The position numbers and the translations under genes were made by a program. Below are positions 1-7,292 of a DNA stretch of 42,272 bases, piece after piece. Position 1 is the stretch's first letter, and every line of letters begins with the position of its first letter. The notes under the pieces are model-generated. The model made no database searches. It had not been told where the DNA came from and was given only the letters and a program-made list of their open reading frames with translations. Source of the stretch: a virus. The stretch lies in the IMG/VR virus record IMGVR_UViG_3300014820_000003, positions 1 to 42,272 of that record. One strand, given 5' to 3'.

Positions 1-2
1 GG

Positions 3-191
3 GATATAGACAGGGTGGTTTTCTATGTAAGAAAAAACCCTTTTACTAATTGGTGTAATGATTCTATAGAATTTGTTCCTGAAGATACAGAAGATCCTAC
101 AGGAATTTCTTTTTCTAAAGTAAAAAAATTAGCGGAGAATGTACAAAATAGACGTGAAAGCTCATGTAGACCGAGAAGGCATTCATTTTGA
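3..191 (+). CDS. C-terminal end of a gene entering from the left (unknown)
   Basis: An open frame runs from the left edge to a TGA at 189-191, giving at least 62 residues with no start codon visible. It reads as an ordinary soluble polypeptide with a Pro/Asp-rich middle (VPEDTEDPTG) and an Arg-rich end. The last 53 bases overlap the next gene in another frame, so the true stop may differ if there is a sequencing indel here. No family recognised. Confidence 0.45.
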   Translation, partial: DIDRVVFYVRKNPFTNWCNDSIEFVPEDTEDPTGISFSKVKKLAENVQNRRESSCRPRRHSF

Positions 192-471
192 TAATGAAAA
201 TCTAATATCAAAATTAGAGTGGGGAAATTATGTTGCCACTTTAGTAAAGGAACGTGAATTAAAAACTATTGATGAATATAGAGCTGAATATTTTGCTAAA
301 AGAGATATATTAGCAAATGATACAGGCAATTCTAAAAAAGATGTACATGAGGAAGCAAAGAAAAGATTTTTAGACGGTTCTTCCACTACTTCTTTATCAT
401 TAGAAGAATGGGTAGAATTTATTAATAAGTTTAAAGAATGGAGTTTTGAATATTTTAATTGTTATTTATGA
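139..471 (+). CDS. Hypothetical protein, 110 aa
   Basis: I do not recognise this protein. It is 110 residues, strongly charged and mostly helical in character (KERELKTIDEYRAEYFAKRD, then EEAKKRFLDG), ending in an aromatic segment (EWSFEYFNCYL). No membrane segment, signal peptide or Cys/His cluster is visible. The start at 139 is the only ATG in the frame after a stop at 130; it overlaps the incoming gene. Its stop overlaps the next gene in an ATGA arrangement at 468-471, which indicates co-transcription. Confidence 0.6.
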   Translation: MYKIDVKAHVDREGIHFDNENLISKLEWGNYVATLVKERELKTIDEYRAEYFAKRDILANDTGNSKKDVHEEAKKRFLDGSSTTSLSLEEWVEFINKFKEWSFEYFNCYL

Positions 472-656
472 ATACATACGAAAACCAATTGCCCTTTATG
501 AGTTTAGAAAAGGTGCTGTTGCTTAGAAAAGCAACTAAATTGATGCGAAAAAACGCATACTCTGCATCAGGTAGAACATATTCAGAGAAGTGTCTTAGTC
601 TTATAGATAAAAGACTAATGGAACTTGTGCATGCTGCAATGAGTTCAGCAGAATAA
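468..656 (+). CDS. Hypothetical small protein, 62 aa
   Basis: A 62-residue basic, probably helical protein with no recognised family. I chose the ATG at 468 because it makes the ATGA overlap with the upstream stop, as in many gene pairs here; an in-frame ATG at 459 would add three residues. The centre is rich in Lys/Arg and Ser (LRKATKLMRKNAYSASGRTY). It is followed by a 21-base spacer. Confidence 0.6.
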   Translation: MNTYENQLPFMSLEKVLLLRKATKLMRKNAYSASGRTYSEKCLSLIDKRLMELVHAAMSSAE

Positions 657-677
657 TAGGATAATTAAAACTAAACA

Positions 678-1043
678 ATGAAAAAAATCTTTGGGGTATA
701 TGGTACTCTTCGCAGAGGCTATGGAAATAACAGGTGTTTAGGAGATGCTAAGTTCTTAGGAGAATTTAAAACAGAACCAAACTACACCCTCTTTGATGGG
801 GGGTTTCCGGTGTGTGAAAGAGGTGGAAATACCTCTATTCATATAGAACTATTTGAAACAGATAACCCTGAAATAATTTCTGATGTTAACTCATTAGAAG
901 GCTGTACAGGAATAAAAGGCCATCCAGCTAATTGGTATGACGTGGACTATATAAACAGTCCCTACGGAATAGCAACCATATTTGTTATGAACAAAGGAAC
1001 AAGTGGCAGAAACAAAATTTTAGAAACTGGTAAATGGAACTAA
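678..1043 (+). CDS. Gamma-glutamylcyclotransferase-like (AIG2/GGCT) protein
   Basis: The N-terminus carries the hallmark YGTLRRG loop (residues 8-14) after a beta strand. This loop binds the gamma-glutamyl substrate in the AIG2/GGCT fold. Glu57 in IHIELF and Glu74 in SLEG are the visible candidates for the acidic catalytic residue. At 121 residues it matches the small single-domain members. Characterised relatives cyclise the gamma-glutamyl group of amines or peptides to 5-oxoproline, releasing the amine. AIG2-like genes were described with amidoligase/ATP-grasp gene sets in bacteria and phages (Iyer, Aravind and colleagues). The amidoligase cassette starts about 3 kb downstream, so this may be its trimming enzyme; the link is inference. 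Cytoplasmic, as no signal peptide is visible. Confidence 0.85.
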   Translation: MKKIFGVYGTLRRGYGNNRCLGDAKFLGEFKTEPNYTLFDGGFPVCERGGNTSIHIELFETDNPEIISDVNSLEGCTGIKGHPANWYDVDYINSPYGIATIFVMNKGTSGRNKILETGKWN

Positions 1044-1044
1044 A

Positions 1045-1269
1045 ATGACTATAAAAATAACTAAAAGAAAACTGGGAATTGGTTTGTGGGTACTCCTAAT
1101 CTTAGGGTTTTTATTCTTTATTACTTATCCGTTTTATGTTAAGTTTGGATGGGGTTTCCTTATTATTCCAGGAAGTGTTATTTGTTTTGCTCTTTTATGT
1201 TTGTTAGCAGACTATTTAACAAGCTCAGTGGGTCCTTATGGAACAGATAATTGGCATGACTATGAGTAA
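1045..1269 (+). CDS. Small two-pass membrane protein, 74 aa
   Basis: A 74-residue protein with a basic N-terminus (KITKRK), a hydrophobic segment at about residues 10-31, a short polar turn (KFGWG) and a second hydrophobic segment at about 36-57. The C-terminus is polar and acidic. The positive-inside rule predicts both ends in the cytoplasm. It begins one base after the cyclotransferase stop, and its end overlaps the helicase start by 8 bases. Function unknown. It could be an early host-membrane effector, but nothing in the sequence shows that. Confidence 0.65.
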   Translation: MTIKITKRKLGIGLWVLLILGFLFFITYPFYVKFGWGFLIIPGSVICFALLCLLADYLTSSVGPYGTDNWHDYE

Positions 1270-2257
1270 AATATATTACAAAGCATCTGAATTTTACGAT
1301 GATATTAAAATTCTAAGGGAAGAAGGTGTACACAGGGGTATAAACGTAGGCTTCTCAACATTAGATGATTTCTATAATAAGAAATTAGGGCGTTGTACAT
1401 ATATCTATTCTGCTCCTTTTTCAGGTAAGAGTCAATTTGCTTTTGAGCTTTCTATCAATTCTGCTTCTGCTTATAATTGGATTACTGCTGTATACTCACC
1501 TGAGAGTGGAACCAAAGAGGAGATAGTTGCAAAGCTTGTGTTTATGATAACAGGAAAACAGTTATATGCTAAACACAAAAATTCAATAGATGAAGAACTG
1601 TTGAAAAGTGCCATGTCTTTTATAAATGATCACTTTATATTTATTGACCCAGATAATCCTCATGTAGATGATATATATGAAAATGCAATGCTTACACTTT
1701 TAGATTTTTACAGATGTGTTAAGCAAGCAGAGTCATATTATGGTATCTCTATTCAAGAAACATTAATTGATCCTTTTAATGAACTTGCTCATGATTTTTC
1801 TAAAGATGAAGGTAGACAAGATCTTTACATAGAAAGAATGTTAGGGATTGCTCGTAGAGATGCTAAAATAAATCTTAGACATAACACTATAGTAACACAC
1901 GTAGTAGACCAACAAATAGAACGCAAAGGAGATATAAGATATTATCCTCCTGCCATGCCAAGAGAATTAGCAGGTGGACAAGCATGGTATCGTAAAGGAG
2001 ATATGATGGCATCATTATGGAGACCTCCATTTGGTTTAAAAGATGCAGAAGGCAGAGATTGGGAAGAAAATGAAATGCACGTTATAATTCAAAAAGTAAA
2101 GCCTGAATATTGTGGAAAAAGAGGAACAGCAATCCTGTTTTTTGATATGGAAACAGGTAGGTATTATGAAAGAATAAATGGAAAAAACTATTACGCTTTT
2201 CAATATCAGAAACATATAGACGCATTAGAAAAACAACATCAAATATTAATAAAATAA
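1262..2257 (+). CDS. DnaB-type replicative helicase (SF4 RecA-like ATPase)
   Basis: This is the RecA-like motor domain of a hexameric SF4 helicase, 331 residues, without the usual DnaB N-terminal domain. Visible landmarks are GFSTLDD (30-36), a Walker A loop SAPFSGKS (50-57, first Gly replaced by Ser), Glu81 in the YSPES strand at the place of the catalytic Glu, Walker B ETLIDPFNEL with Asp170, and the H3-like VTHV strand (212-215). The GGQAWYRKGDMMASLWR segment (238-254) resembles the DnaB motif that carries the subunit-interface Arg/Lys. It would unwind DNA ahead of the family A polymerase and work with the primase at 36.2 kb. I chose ATG 1262 (MSKIYY), which overlaps the upstream stop by 8 bases; ATGs at 1238 and 1256 are also in frame. 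The gene is followed by a terminator. Confidence 0.85.
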   Translation: MSKIYYKASEFYDDIKILREEGVHRGINVGFSTLDDFYNKKLGRCTYIYSAPFSGKSQFAFELSINSASAYNWITAVYSPESGTKEEIVAKLVFMITGKQLYAKHKNSIDEELLKSAMSFINDHFIFIDPDNPHVDDIYENAMLTLLDFYRCVKQAESYYGISIQETLIDPFNELAHDFSKDEGRQDLYIERMLGIARRDAKINLRHNTIVTHVVDQQIERKGDIRYYPPAMPRELAGGQAWYRKGDMMASLWRPPFGLKDAEGRDWEENEMHVIIQKVKPEYCGKRGTAILFFDMETGRYYERINGKNYYAFQYQKHIDALEKQHQILIK

Positions 2258-2279
2258 TTACCTACAGACCATAGGTAAT
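2257..2279 (+). other. Inverted repeat: 8-bp stem, 7-nt loop
   Basis: ATTACCTA at 2257-2264 is the exact reverse complement of TAGGTAAT at 2272-2279, with loop CAGACCA. It begins at the last base of the helicase stop and lies just before the terminator hairpin. There is no U-tract after it, so it is not itself an intrinsic terminator. It could protect the 3' end, be an operator, or be an RNA processing site. Confidence 0.5.
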
Positions 2280-2291
2280 AGACGTAGAGGT

Positions 2292-2317
2292 AGCCCTGTG
2301 AAAACAGGGCTTTTTTA
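2292..2317 (+). terminator. Rho-independent terminator
   Basis: An 8-bp stem AGCCCTGT / ACAGGGCT closed by a GAAA tetraloop at 2300-2303 is followed at once by T6 (2311-2316). It sits 35 bases after the helicase stop and 16 bases before the next ATG. It marks the end of the first transcription unit, or an attenuator for the next. Confidence 0.9.
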
Positions 2318-2332
2318 TTTAATTAAGTTATT

Positions 2333-2572
2333 ATGGATTATAAATTAATGAGAATAAATCAAATAGAGGATGATATAAGATTAGAGTTTGGCATACTGGA
2401 ATCTGCTATTGTAGAAGAATGGCATACAAAAGATTTTGTTTACATAGAAACCAATCATATTATTTATAAAAAGAAAATAAACGATGATGCACAAAATAGA
2501 AAGGAAAAAATTGCAAAGATTAATGATGCTAAAAATCGTAGTCAATTGTTAAATTATGTACCAATAATTTAA
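2333..2572 (+). CDS. Hypothetical protein, 79 aa
   Basis: First gene after the terminator; no Bacteroidota-type promoter is evident in the short gap. The 79 residues are charged and probably alpha/beta (IRLEFGILESAIVEEW, then FVYIETNHIIYKKK), with a basic helical tail. No known motif. The next gene follows after 11 bases. Confidence 0.6.
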   Translation: MDYKLMRINQIEDDIRLEFGILESAIVEEWHTKDFVYIETNHIIYKKKINDDAQNRKEKIAKINDAKNRSQLLNYVPII

Positions 2573-2583
2573 AATTAAAATAA

Positions 2584-2931
2584 ATGAACCCAATAAAATT
2601 AACAGAAGAACACAAGTCTAAATTATTAGAAATGTGTAAAGTATTGTTTCCTACATGGAAAGCACATTCTTTAATTAGTAATGAGCAATATATTTCTGAC
2701 GATACTGAAAATTTTTCAGAATCAGATGAAACATTTTCAATTCATTGGTTTGAATTTTGTGTACGTCAATTAATCCCAAAATTATTTTCTGATGATGACT
2801 ACGGAATATTTGAAGATATTTCAGACATGAATTACGCCTATGTATTAATAAATACCTCAGAACAACATCCTATTGATTATTTATATTTAAAATTTAAATC
2901 AAAATATGAAACTTCGCTCAATGTTAGGTGA
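2584..2931 (+). CDS. Hypothetical protein, 115 aa
   Basis: An acidic 115-residue protein of unknown family. It has a helical start (LTEEHKSKLLEMCKVLFPTW), an Asp/Ser/Glu-rich stretch (residues about 40-52), then IHWFEFCVRQLIPKLF. Size and composition resemble accessory proteins common in Bacteroidota phages. Its last 26 bases overlap the uracil-DNA glycosylase-like gene in another frame, suggesting translational coupling. Confidence 0.6.
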   Translation: MNPIKLTEEHKSKLLEMCKVLFPTWKAHSLISNEQYISDDTENFSESDETFSIHWFEFCVRQLIPKLFSDDDYGIFEDISDMNYAYVLINTSEQHPIDYLYLKFKSKYETSLNVR

Positions 2932-3625
2932 TGACTGGTTTGATTTTTTACAACCATTTTTAAAATCAGGTTTATTTAAAACATTAGAAGAAAAACTTTT
3001 GTTAGAAATTAAAAGAGAAAATTCTATATTAGTTCCTTCACTTTCGTATGTATTTGAGCCATTTAAAAACTGTCCATTAAAAGAGTTGAAAGTAGTGATA
3101 CTTAATGATACACCTTTTAAAGACTTAAAAGCAAATGACGGACTTGCTTTTTCTGTATCTAATACAGATATTGGAATAATGGACATACCGTTAGAGGCAG
3201 AATGCTTTTGGGAAGGAGTAGAATTAGATGTGTGTGATGGGTTCCATCTTCAAAAAGATTATGACCATCATAAACTGGCAAATCAGGGAGTTTTATTATT
3301 AAACTGTTCTCCTACACTATCTTATATAGATAACAAATTAGATACACCCTTTTGGGAATCACACTATGATTTATGGAAATCTTTCATAAAATATGTTATC
3401 TATACAATTTGTAAAAACTACACAGGGATAATATTTGTTACTCTTGGAAGTAAACCAAGAGAGTATATATCTCCTGTTATAAAATCTAACAATTATCTGC
3501 TCACTTCTACCCACCCAAGAAGTGTTTCTAATTCTTCAAAAACCTGGGATAGTGGTGGAGTGTTTTCAACAATAAATAAAATTCTTAAACAAAACAATAA
3601 TTTAGAACTTAATTGGTTAAATTAA
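2906..3625 (+). CDS. Divergent uracil-DNA glycosylase (family 1) homologue
   Basis: The whole 239-residue chain follows the family 1 (Ung) layout. It has an N-terminal GDDWFDFLQPFL segment, the KVVIL strand followed by the active-site loop, GLAFSV (uracil-stacking Phe conserved), QGVLLLNCSPTL (uracil-binding Asn conserved), and a C-terminal THPRSVS in place of HPSPLS (His conserved). Ung flips uracil out of DNA and cleaves its glycosidic bond. The water-activating loop, normally GQDPYH, reads NDTPFK: the Asp is displaced by one position and Thr occupies its usual place, while Tyr has become Phe. The protein may therefore be weakly active, altered in specificity, or a non-catalytic DNA-binding factor. 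ATG 2906 is preferred because translation gives the typical N-terminal DW motif. Confidence 0.8.
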   Translation: MKLRSMLGDDWFDFLQPFLKSGLFKTLEEKLLLEIKRENSILVPSLSYVFEPFKNCPLKELKVVILNDTPFKDLKANDGLAFSVSNTDIGIMDIPLEAECFWEGVELDVCDGFHLQKDYDHHKLANQGVLLLNCSPTLSYIDNKLDTPFWESHYDLWKSFIKYVIYTICKNYTGIIFVTLGSKPREYISPVIKSNNYLLTSTHPRSVSNSSKTWDSGGVFSTINKILKQNNNLELNWLN

Positions 3626-3631
3626 AATTTT

Positions 3632-3994
3632 ATGCCAGAAAATGCCCAAATAACACAAACAGAGTGTTGCGCCTTATTTCAAATAAGCGGAATAAGCAAT
3701 GATTCTACTATTGTAGATATTCAAGAAGCAATTGATGAAGTTAAGGAAGATGAAGATATGCATGGAAGAGCGGTTTTTGTAATAACAATGAAAGAGGAGG
3801 TAGACTTAGTGGCAAAATTAAAAGAATTAGATTTTAAGAAAGTCACCACTTTTTCAAGAAAGTATTGTTATGAGCAAACAGGACTTACAATGTGGCTTAA
3901 AAAATTAGATTACAAAGAAGAATACGATGAGATGATAGAAGAGGAAAGAGAAATGGAGGAAGATTATGAACATTATGAATATGATAACGAATAA
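3632..3994 (+). CDS. Hypothetical protein with acidic C-terminal tail, 120 aa
   Basis: The first 100 residues look like a compact alpha/beta domain: CALFQISGIS, AVFVITMKEE, then LKELDFKKVTTFSRKY and GLTMWLKKL. The closing pattern is reminiscent of the last strands of GNAT-like folds, but no acetyl-CoA motif is visible, so I do not assign a function. The last 25 residues are almost entirely Glu/Asp/Tyr. It lies between the glycosylase homologue (6 bases) and the first amidoligase (14 bases). Confidence 0.6.
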   Translation: MPENAQITQTECCALFQISGISNDSTIVDIQEAIDEVKEDEDMHGRAVFVITMKEEVDLVAKLKELDFKKVTTFSRKYCYEQTGLTMWLKKLDYKEEYDEMIEEEREMEEDYEHYEYDNE

Positions 3995-4008
3995 TTAAAA
4001 ATAAATAT

Positions 4009-4845
4009 ATGAATAGATTAATTAATAATCCGTTAATAGGAACGGATTTTGAATTGTTTCTTAAACATAAAGAAACTAATGAAATAGTATCTGCTGAGGG
4101 GCTTATACAAGGAACTAAATATGTTCCATTTAACTTCGATAAGTCTAATCAGTATTTTTCTACTTCTCTTGACAATGTTCTTGCAGAGGCAACTATTCCT
4201 CCTGTTAATAACGTTGAAGCGTGGGTAGCTAATATAAAAAAATCAAGGGATTACATAGAATCTATCCTGCCAAATCATTTATGTACAGTGGCAACTCCTG
4301 CTGCAATATTAGATGATAAGTGGCTTGGCACTATCAATGCACAGACTTTTGGGTGTGAACCTGATTATGATGCTTGGTTAAAAGCTCCTAATGAAAGACC
4401 AAAGGCAGATAATCTTAATTTAAGAAGCGCTGGTGCTCATATCCATGTAGGATATGATATGCCATTGAAGGACAATGGAGAAGTTGATATGGCAAGGGTA
4501 ATAACAATTGGAGAATTTATTATAAAAACAATGGATTTATTTGTTGGAATTCCGTCTGTTATTCAGGAACCTGAAAACGATAGAAAGAAACTATACGGAA
4601 AAGCAGGTGCTTTCAGATTTAAAGAGTATGGAGTAGAATATCGCACAGTGAGTAATTATTATTTAGAAAATGAAAAGCTTACTAAGTGGGTATTTGGAGC
4701 CACAATAAAAGCTTTGGATTTTGTTAATGATGAGCGCATGGATGAAATTGAAGCAGTGGCAGAAATTATACAGGAAGCAATAAATAACAATGACAAAGTT
4801 CTTGCAGGCAATTTAATTAATCAATTTAATCTTGAGTTAGTATGA
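4009..4845 (+). CDS. phiEco32-like amidoligase (type 2 COOH-NH2 ligase)
   Basis: The 278-residue protein matches the phage amidoligase family of the glutamine-synthetase/GCS fold. It has GTDFELF near the N-terminus (11-17, metal-binding Glu), RSAGAHIHVGYD (139-150, paired His), and RKKLYGKAGAFRFKEYGVEYRT (192-213, nucleotide- and substrate-binding basic residues) followed by SN. These enzymes are predicted to use ATP to join a carboxylate to an amine, making an amide or gamma-glutamyl-type bond. The family was defined from phage phiEco32-like gene neighbourhoods containing ATP-grasp and glutamine amidotransferase genes, exactly what follows here. The substrate is unknown. Its stop overlaps the next start (ATGA, 4842-4845). 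Confidence 0.88.
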   Translation: MNRLINNPLIGTDFELFLKHKETNEIVSAEGLIQGTKYVPFNFDKSNQYFSTSLDNVLAEATIPPVNNVEAWVANIKKSRDYIESILPNHLCTVATPAAILDDKWLGTINAQTFGCEPDYDAWLKAPNERPKADNLNLRSAGAHIHVGYDMPLKDNGEVDMARVITIGEFIIKTMDLFVGIPSVIQEPENDRKKLYGKAGAFRFKEYGVEYRTVSNYYLENEKLTKWVFGATIKALDFVNDERMDEIEAVAEIIQEAINNNDKVLAGNLINQFNLELV

Positions 4846-5129
4846 ATAATTTACAATTTTTCTTTTTACGTAGGGCTAATCATTTGGAACACACTCGTCT
4901 GATTAGTGGAGAAAACTCTGCTCCTATAGGTAATTTAGGTGATTCCTACACTTACACCTTTGAGGGAATAAAGGATAATAAACCTGATGTAGTTACAATT
5001 TCCTTTTATGGTAGGGGTTTTAATATTGGGGATACAGTAAAATGGTCTTATAATAAGAGATATATTGTTACAAGCAAGAAAAAATTTCACTATAAAAAGG
5101 AAAACTTGAATTTAAAACATAATCTATGA
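4842..5129 (+). CDS. Hypothetical protein, 95 aa
   Basis: A basic 95-residue protein, probably beta-rich (SYTYTFEGI, VVTISFYGRGF, DTVKWSYNKRYIVTS), that could be a small beta-barrel. It has no recognised motif. It is coupled to the amidoligase by an ATGA overlap, so it may be a partner or substrate of the amide-bond cassette, but only the position suggests this. Confidence 0.6.
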   Translation: MNNLQFFFLRRANHLEHTRLISGENSAPIGNLGDSYTYTFEGIKDNKPDVVTISFYGRGFNIGDTVKWSYNKRYIVTSKKKFHYKKENLNLKHNL

Positions 5130-5132
5130 AAT

Positions 5133-5378
5133 ATGGAAAAAATACCCACAGCACAAGAATGGCTTGAAAGTCAACAATGTATAAGAAATGTTGAAGATTT
5201 TTATAATGATGTTCAACCTGTTGATTTAATTGAGTTTGCTCAACTCCATATTAAAGCTGCCTTTAAAGAGATTTATAATAAACACGAATTCTATCATACT
5301 TCAGATCAATGGGGGCATGAACGATACATAGATGAAGATTCTATTCTAAATTCATATCCTTTAACAAATATTAAATAA
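5133..5378 (+). CDS. Hypothetical protein, 81 aa (Bacteroidota-phage type)
   Basis: This short acidic protein begins IPTAQEWLES, a style of N-terminus that I associate with small proteins recurring in Bacteroidota phages. A helix FAQLHIKAAFKEIYN sits in the middle. Function unknown. It is spaced 3 bases after the previous gene and 1 base before the ATP-grasp gene, so it belongs to the amidoligase operon. Confidence 0.6.
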   Translation: MEKIPTAQEWLESQQCIRNVEDFYNDVQPVDLIEFAQLHIKAAFKEIYNKHEFYHTSDQWGHERYIDEDSILNSYPLTNIK

Positions 5379-5379
5379 T

Positions 5380-6192
5380 ATGAGAAAATTAAAGGTGTTT
5401 TCCCGCCATCCATCACACCAAGATTTAAGGGAAGCAGGTTTGTTATTTGAAAAGAGAACACTCATAAGACTTGGCTCAGAAACAATTCCAAGACACAAAT
5501 TTGCTGTAGAAATAAACTCCCCTGAAGTAGCAAAAATATCTGGTAATAAGCTATTAATGAAGCAAAAGTTTACAGAAGCAGGTGTTAAAACGGCGGGATG
5601 GATAAAAGGAAAAGACATTTTGGATGAAGATAATCATCCTATTGATTTTCCTATAATAGCCAAACATATTTATGGAAGCAGAGGTACAGGTAATTATAAA
5701 CTTGGTAGTGAAGAAGAATTAAACAATTGGCTTGATAAACCAAATAGAGATTTATCTAAATTCATATTTGAAGAGTTCTTTAAGAAAGGGCGTGAATATA
5801 GACTTCATGTAACAAAAGATGGATGTTTTTATACTTGCCGAAAACTTCTAAAAAATGATGCAGATCAAAGATGGCACAGACATGCAGATAATTGTGTGTG
5901 GATATTAGAAGACAATCCTAAATTTGATAAACCTGTTAATTGGGAACTAATAGTTACCGATTGTGTTAAGGCATTAGAGGCTATTGGCGCAGATGTTTTA
6001 GCTTTTGATGTAAAGGTACAGCTAAGTAAAAATAAGAGCGGGAAGGTACGTGAAAACCCCGAATGGATAATAATTGAGTCTTGCTCTGCTCCTTCATTTG
6101 GAGATATTACTTTACAGAAGTATATTGAAGAACTTCCTAAAATTTATAAAAACAAAACAAATGAAAACATTAGAAGTCTTAGACAAGTATAA
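5380..6192 (+). CDS. ATP-grasp ligase
   Basis: A 270-residue ATP-grasp enzyme. SGNKLLMKQKFTEAGV (54-69) gives the first nucleotide-contacting lobe (Lys57). FPIIAKHIYGSRGTGNY (90-106) is the glycine-rich grasp loop with Lys95. FIFEEFF and EYRLHV (139-144) follow, then Asp210 and Glu233 in IIIESCSAPSFG as metal ligands. ATP-grasp ligases activate a carboxylate as acyl phosphate and transfer it to an amine. The closest architectures are RimK/glutathione-synthetase-like stand-alone ligases. Its position between two amidoligases and two glutamine amidotransferases supports a role in peptide-type modification; the acceptor is unknown. The GNAT gene starts inside its 3' end (32-base overlap). Confidence 0.85.
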   Translation: MRKLKVFSRHPSHQDLREAGLLFEKRTLIRLGSETIPRHKFAVEINSPEVAKISGNKLLMKQKFTEAGVKTAGWIKGKDILDEDNHPIDFPIIAKHIYGSRGTGNYKLGSEEELNNWLDKPNRDLSKFIFEEFFKKGREYRLHVTKDGCFYTCRKLLKNDADQRWHRHADNCVWILEDNPKFDKPVNWELIVTDCVKALEAIGADVLAFDVKVQLSKNKSGKVRENPEWIIIESCSAPSFGDITLQKYIEELPKIYKNKTNENIRSLRQV

Positions 6193-6646
6193 AAAAATAC
6201 TTTCTCCTATTTTGCAAGTAAATTCAGAAGATATTTCTTTTTGGGTTGATTATATGCTGATAGGCAAAATAACTTATGACAAGAAAAATGATGAGTTTGT
6301 AAAAAATTGGAATTTGGGTACTTATGAAGTAAAAGTTAAAATTAATGATAAATATGTACAAGTGAGTACATTTAAACTTTATCAATTGCCGCATTGTTGT
6401 GCTTTCATGGTTTCATGCAATGCACTTGTTATGCCTGAATTCAGAGGAAAAAGAATAGGCACAATCTTAAATTCTTTAAGGCAAGATATTGGAAGATTAC
6501 TTGGTTATTCTGCTATTCTTTGCACCGATATTGAACAAAATAATAATCAGCGCAAACTCTTAAAAACTAATGGATGGAAAGATATTTATTCTTTAGTTAA
6601 TAAAAGAACTAACAACAGAGTGTATATAAGCGTAATTAACATATAA
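6161..6646 (+). CDS. GNAT-family acetyltransferase-like protein
   Basis: I chose ATG 6161 (MKTLEVLD) over an upstream in-frame ATG at 6074, because the longer version would translate 87 bases of the ATP-grasp gene out of frame. The 161-residue product has the GNAT acetyl-CoA loop in ALVMPEFRGKRIGTIL (88-103, R/Q-x-x-G-x-G/A type: RGKRIG) and a following helix. ILCTDIEQNN with LLKTNGWKDI is the usual C-terminal strand-helix ('N..a..lyek.GF'). It would acylate an amine using an acyl-CoA. GNAT-like peptidyl ligases were part of the amidoligase analysis by Iyer and colleagues, so it could equally be an aminoacyl-transfer enzyme within the cassette. Confidence 0.75.
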   Translation: MKTLEVLDKYKKILSPILQVNSEDISFWVDYMLIGKITYDKKNDEFVKNWNLGTYEVKVKINDKYVQVSTFKLYQLPHCCAFMVSCNALVMPEFRGKRIGTILNSLRQDIGRLLGYSAILCTDIEQNNNQRKLLKTNGWKDIYSLVNKRTNNRVYISVINI

Positions 6647-6656
6647 AAATATATAA

Positions 6657-7292
6657 ATGAACCAAAGAATTTATGTTGTAGGAAATGCATTTGGATATGC
6701 TAATTGGATGGAAGGTAAATTAACTAATGTGCTTGAAGAAGCAGATTTAGTTGTATTTACAGGAGGAGAGGACATCTCTCCTGCCTTGTATGGTGAAAAA
6801 CGTCATCCAACTACAAGTTCTAATATGAAGAGAGATATTCAGGAAATGGATATATATGATAAAGCTATTAAACTTGGAAAACATATTATAGGAATATGTA
6901 GAGGTTCTCAGTTTTTATGTGTAATGAATGGAGGAAAACTGGTTCAACATCAACAAAATACTTTATACATTCATCCTATAACACTTAGAGATGGTAGTGT
7001 AATTAATATTACCTCAACTCATCACCAAGCCGCTTATCCGTTTAACTTACCAAAAGATTATTATGTAGTGTTGGGGTGGGGGAATAATCTGTCATCATTT
7101 CATTATGATGGTGACGGAAAGGAATTAAAAGACACTCCTGACTTTAAGGAGTGTGAAATAGTATACTATCCTCATACTAAGTGTTTAGGGATTCAAGGGC
7201 ATCCTGAGCATGATGATTACAAATATCAAGAGGGAATGTCCTATCTTCAAAGTTTATTAAATGATTTCTTAAACAATAAAATAAAAATATGA
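6657..7292 (+). CDS. Class I glutamine amidotransferase / gamma-glutamyl hydrolase (peptidase C26-like)
   Basis: A stand-alone class I GATase fold of 211 residues. It has TGGEDISPALYG (35-46), nucleophile Cys81 in HIIGICRGSQ (the nucleophile elbow), and His182/Glu184 in GIQGHPEHD. The TGGEDI-P-Y-G motif is typical of the PuuD/gamma-glutamyl-GABA hydrolase branch rather than biosynthetic subunits. It should hydrolyse gamma-glutamyl amides, or release ammonia from glutamine for a partner ligase. In this cassette it can either supply nitrogen or reverse the ligations. It starts 10 bases after the GNAT gene and overlaps the class II GATase by ATGA. Confidence 0.85.
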   Translation: MNQRIYVVGNAFGYANWMEGKLTNVLEEADLVVFTGGEDISPALYGEKRHPTTSSNMKRDIQEMDIYDKAIKLGKHIIGICRGSQFLCVMNGGKLVQHQQNTLYIHPITLRDGSVINITSTHHQAAYPFNLPKDYYVVLGWGNNLSSFHYDGDGKELKDTPDFKECEIVYYPHTKCLGIQGHPEHDDYKYQEGMSYLQSLLNDFLNNKIKI

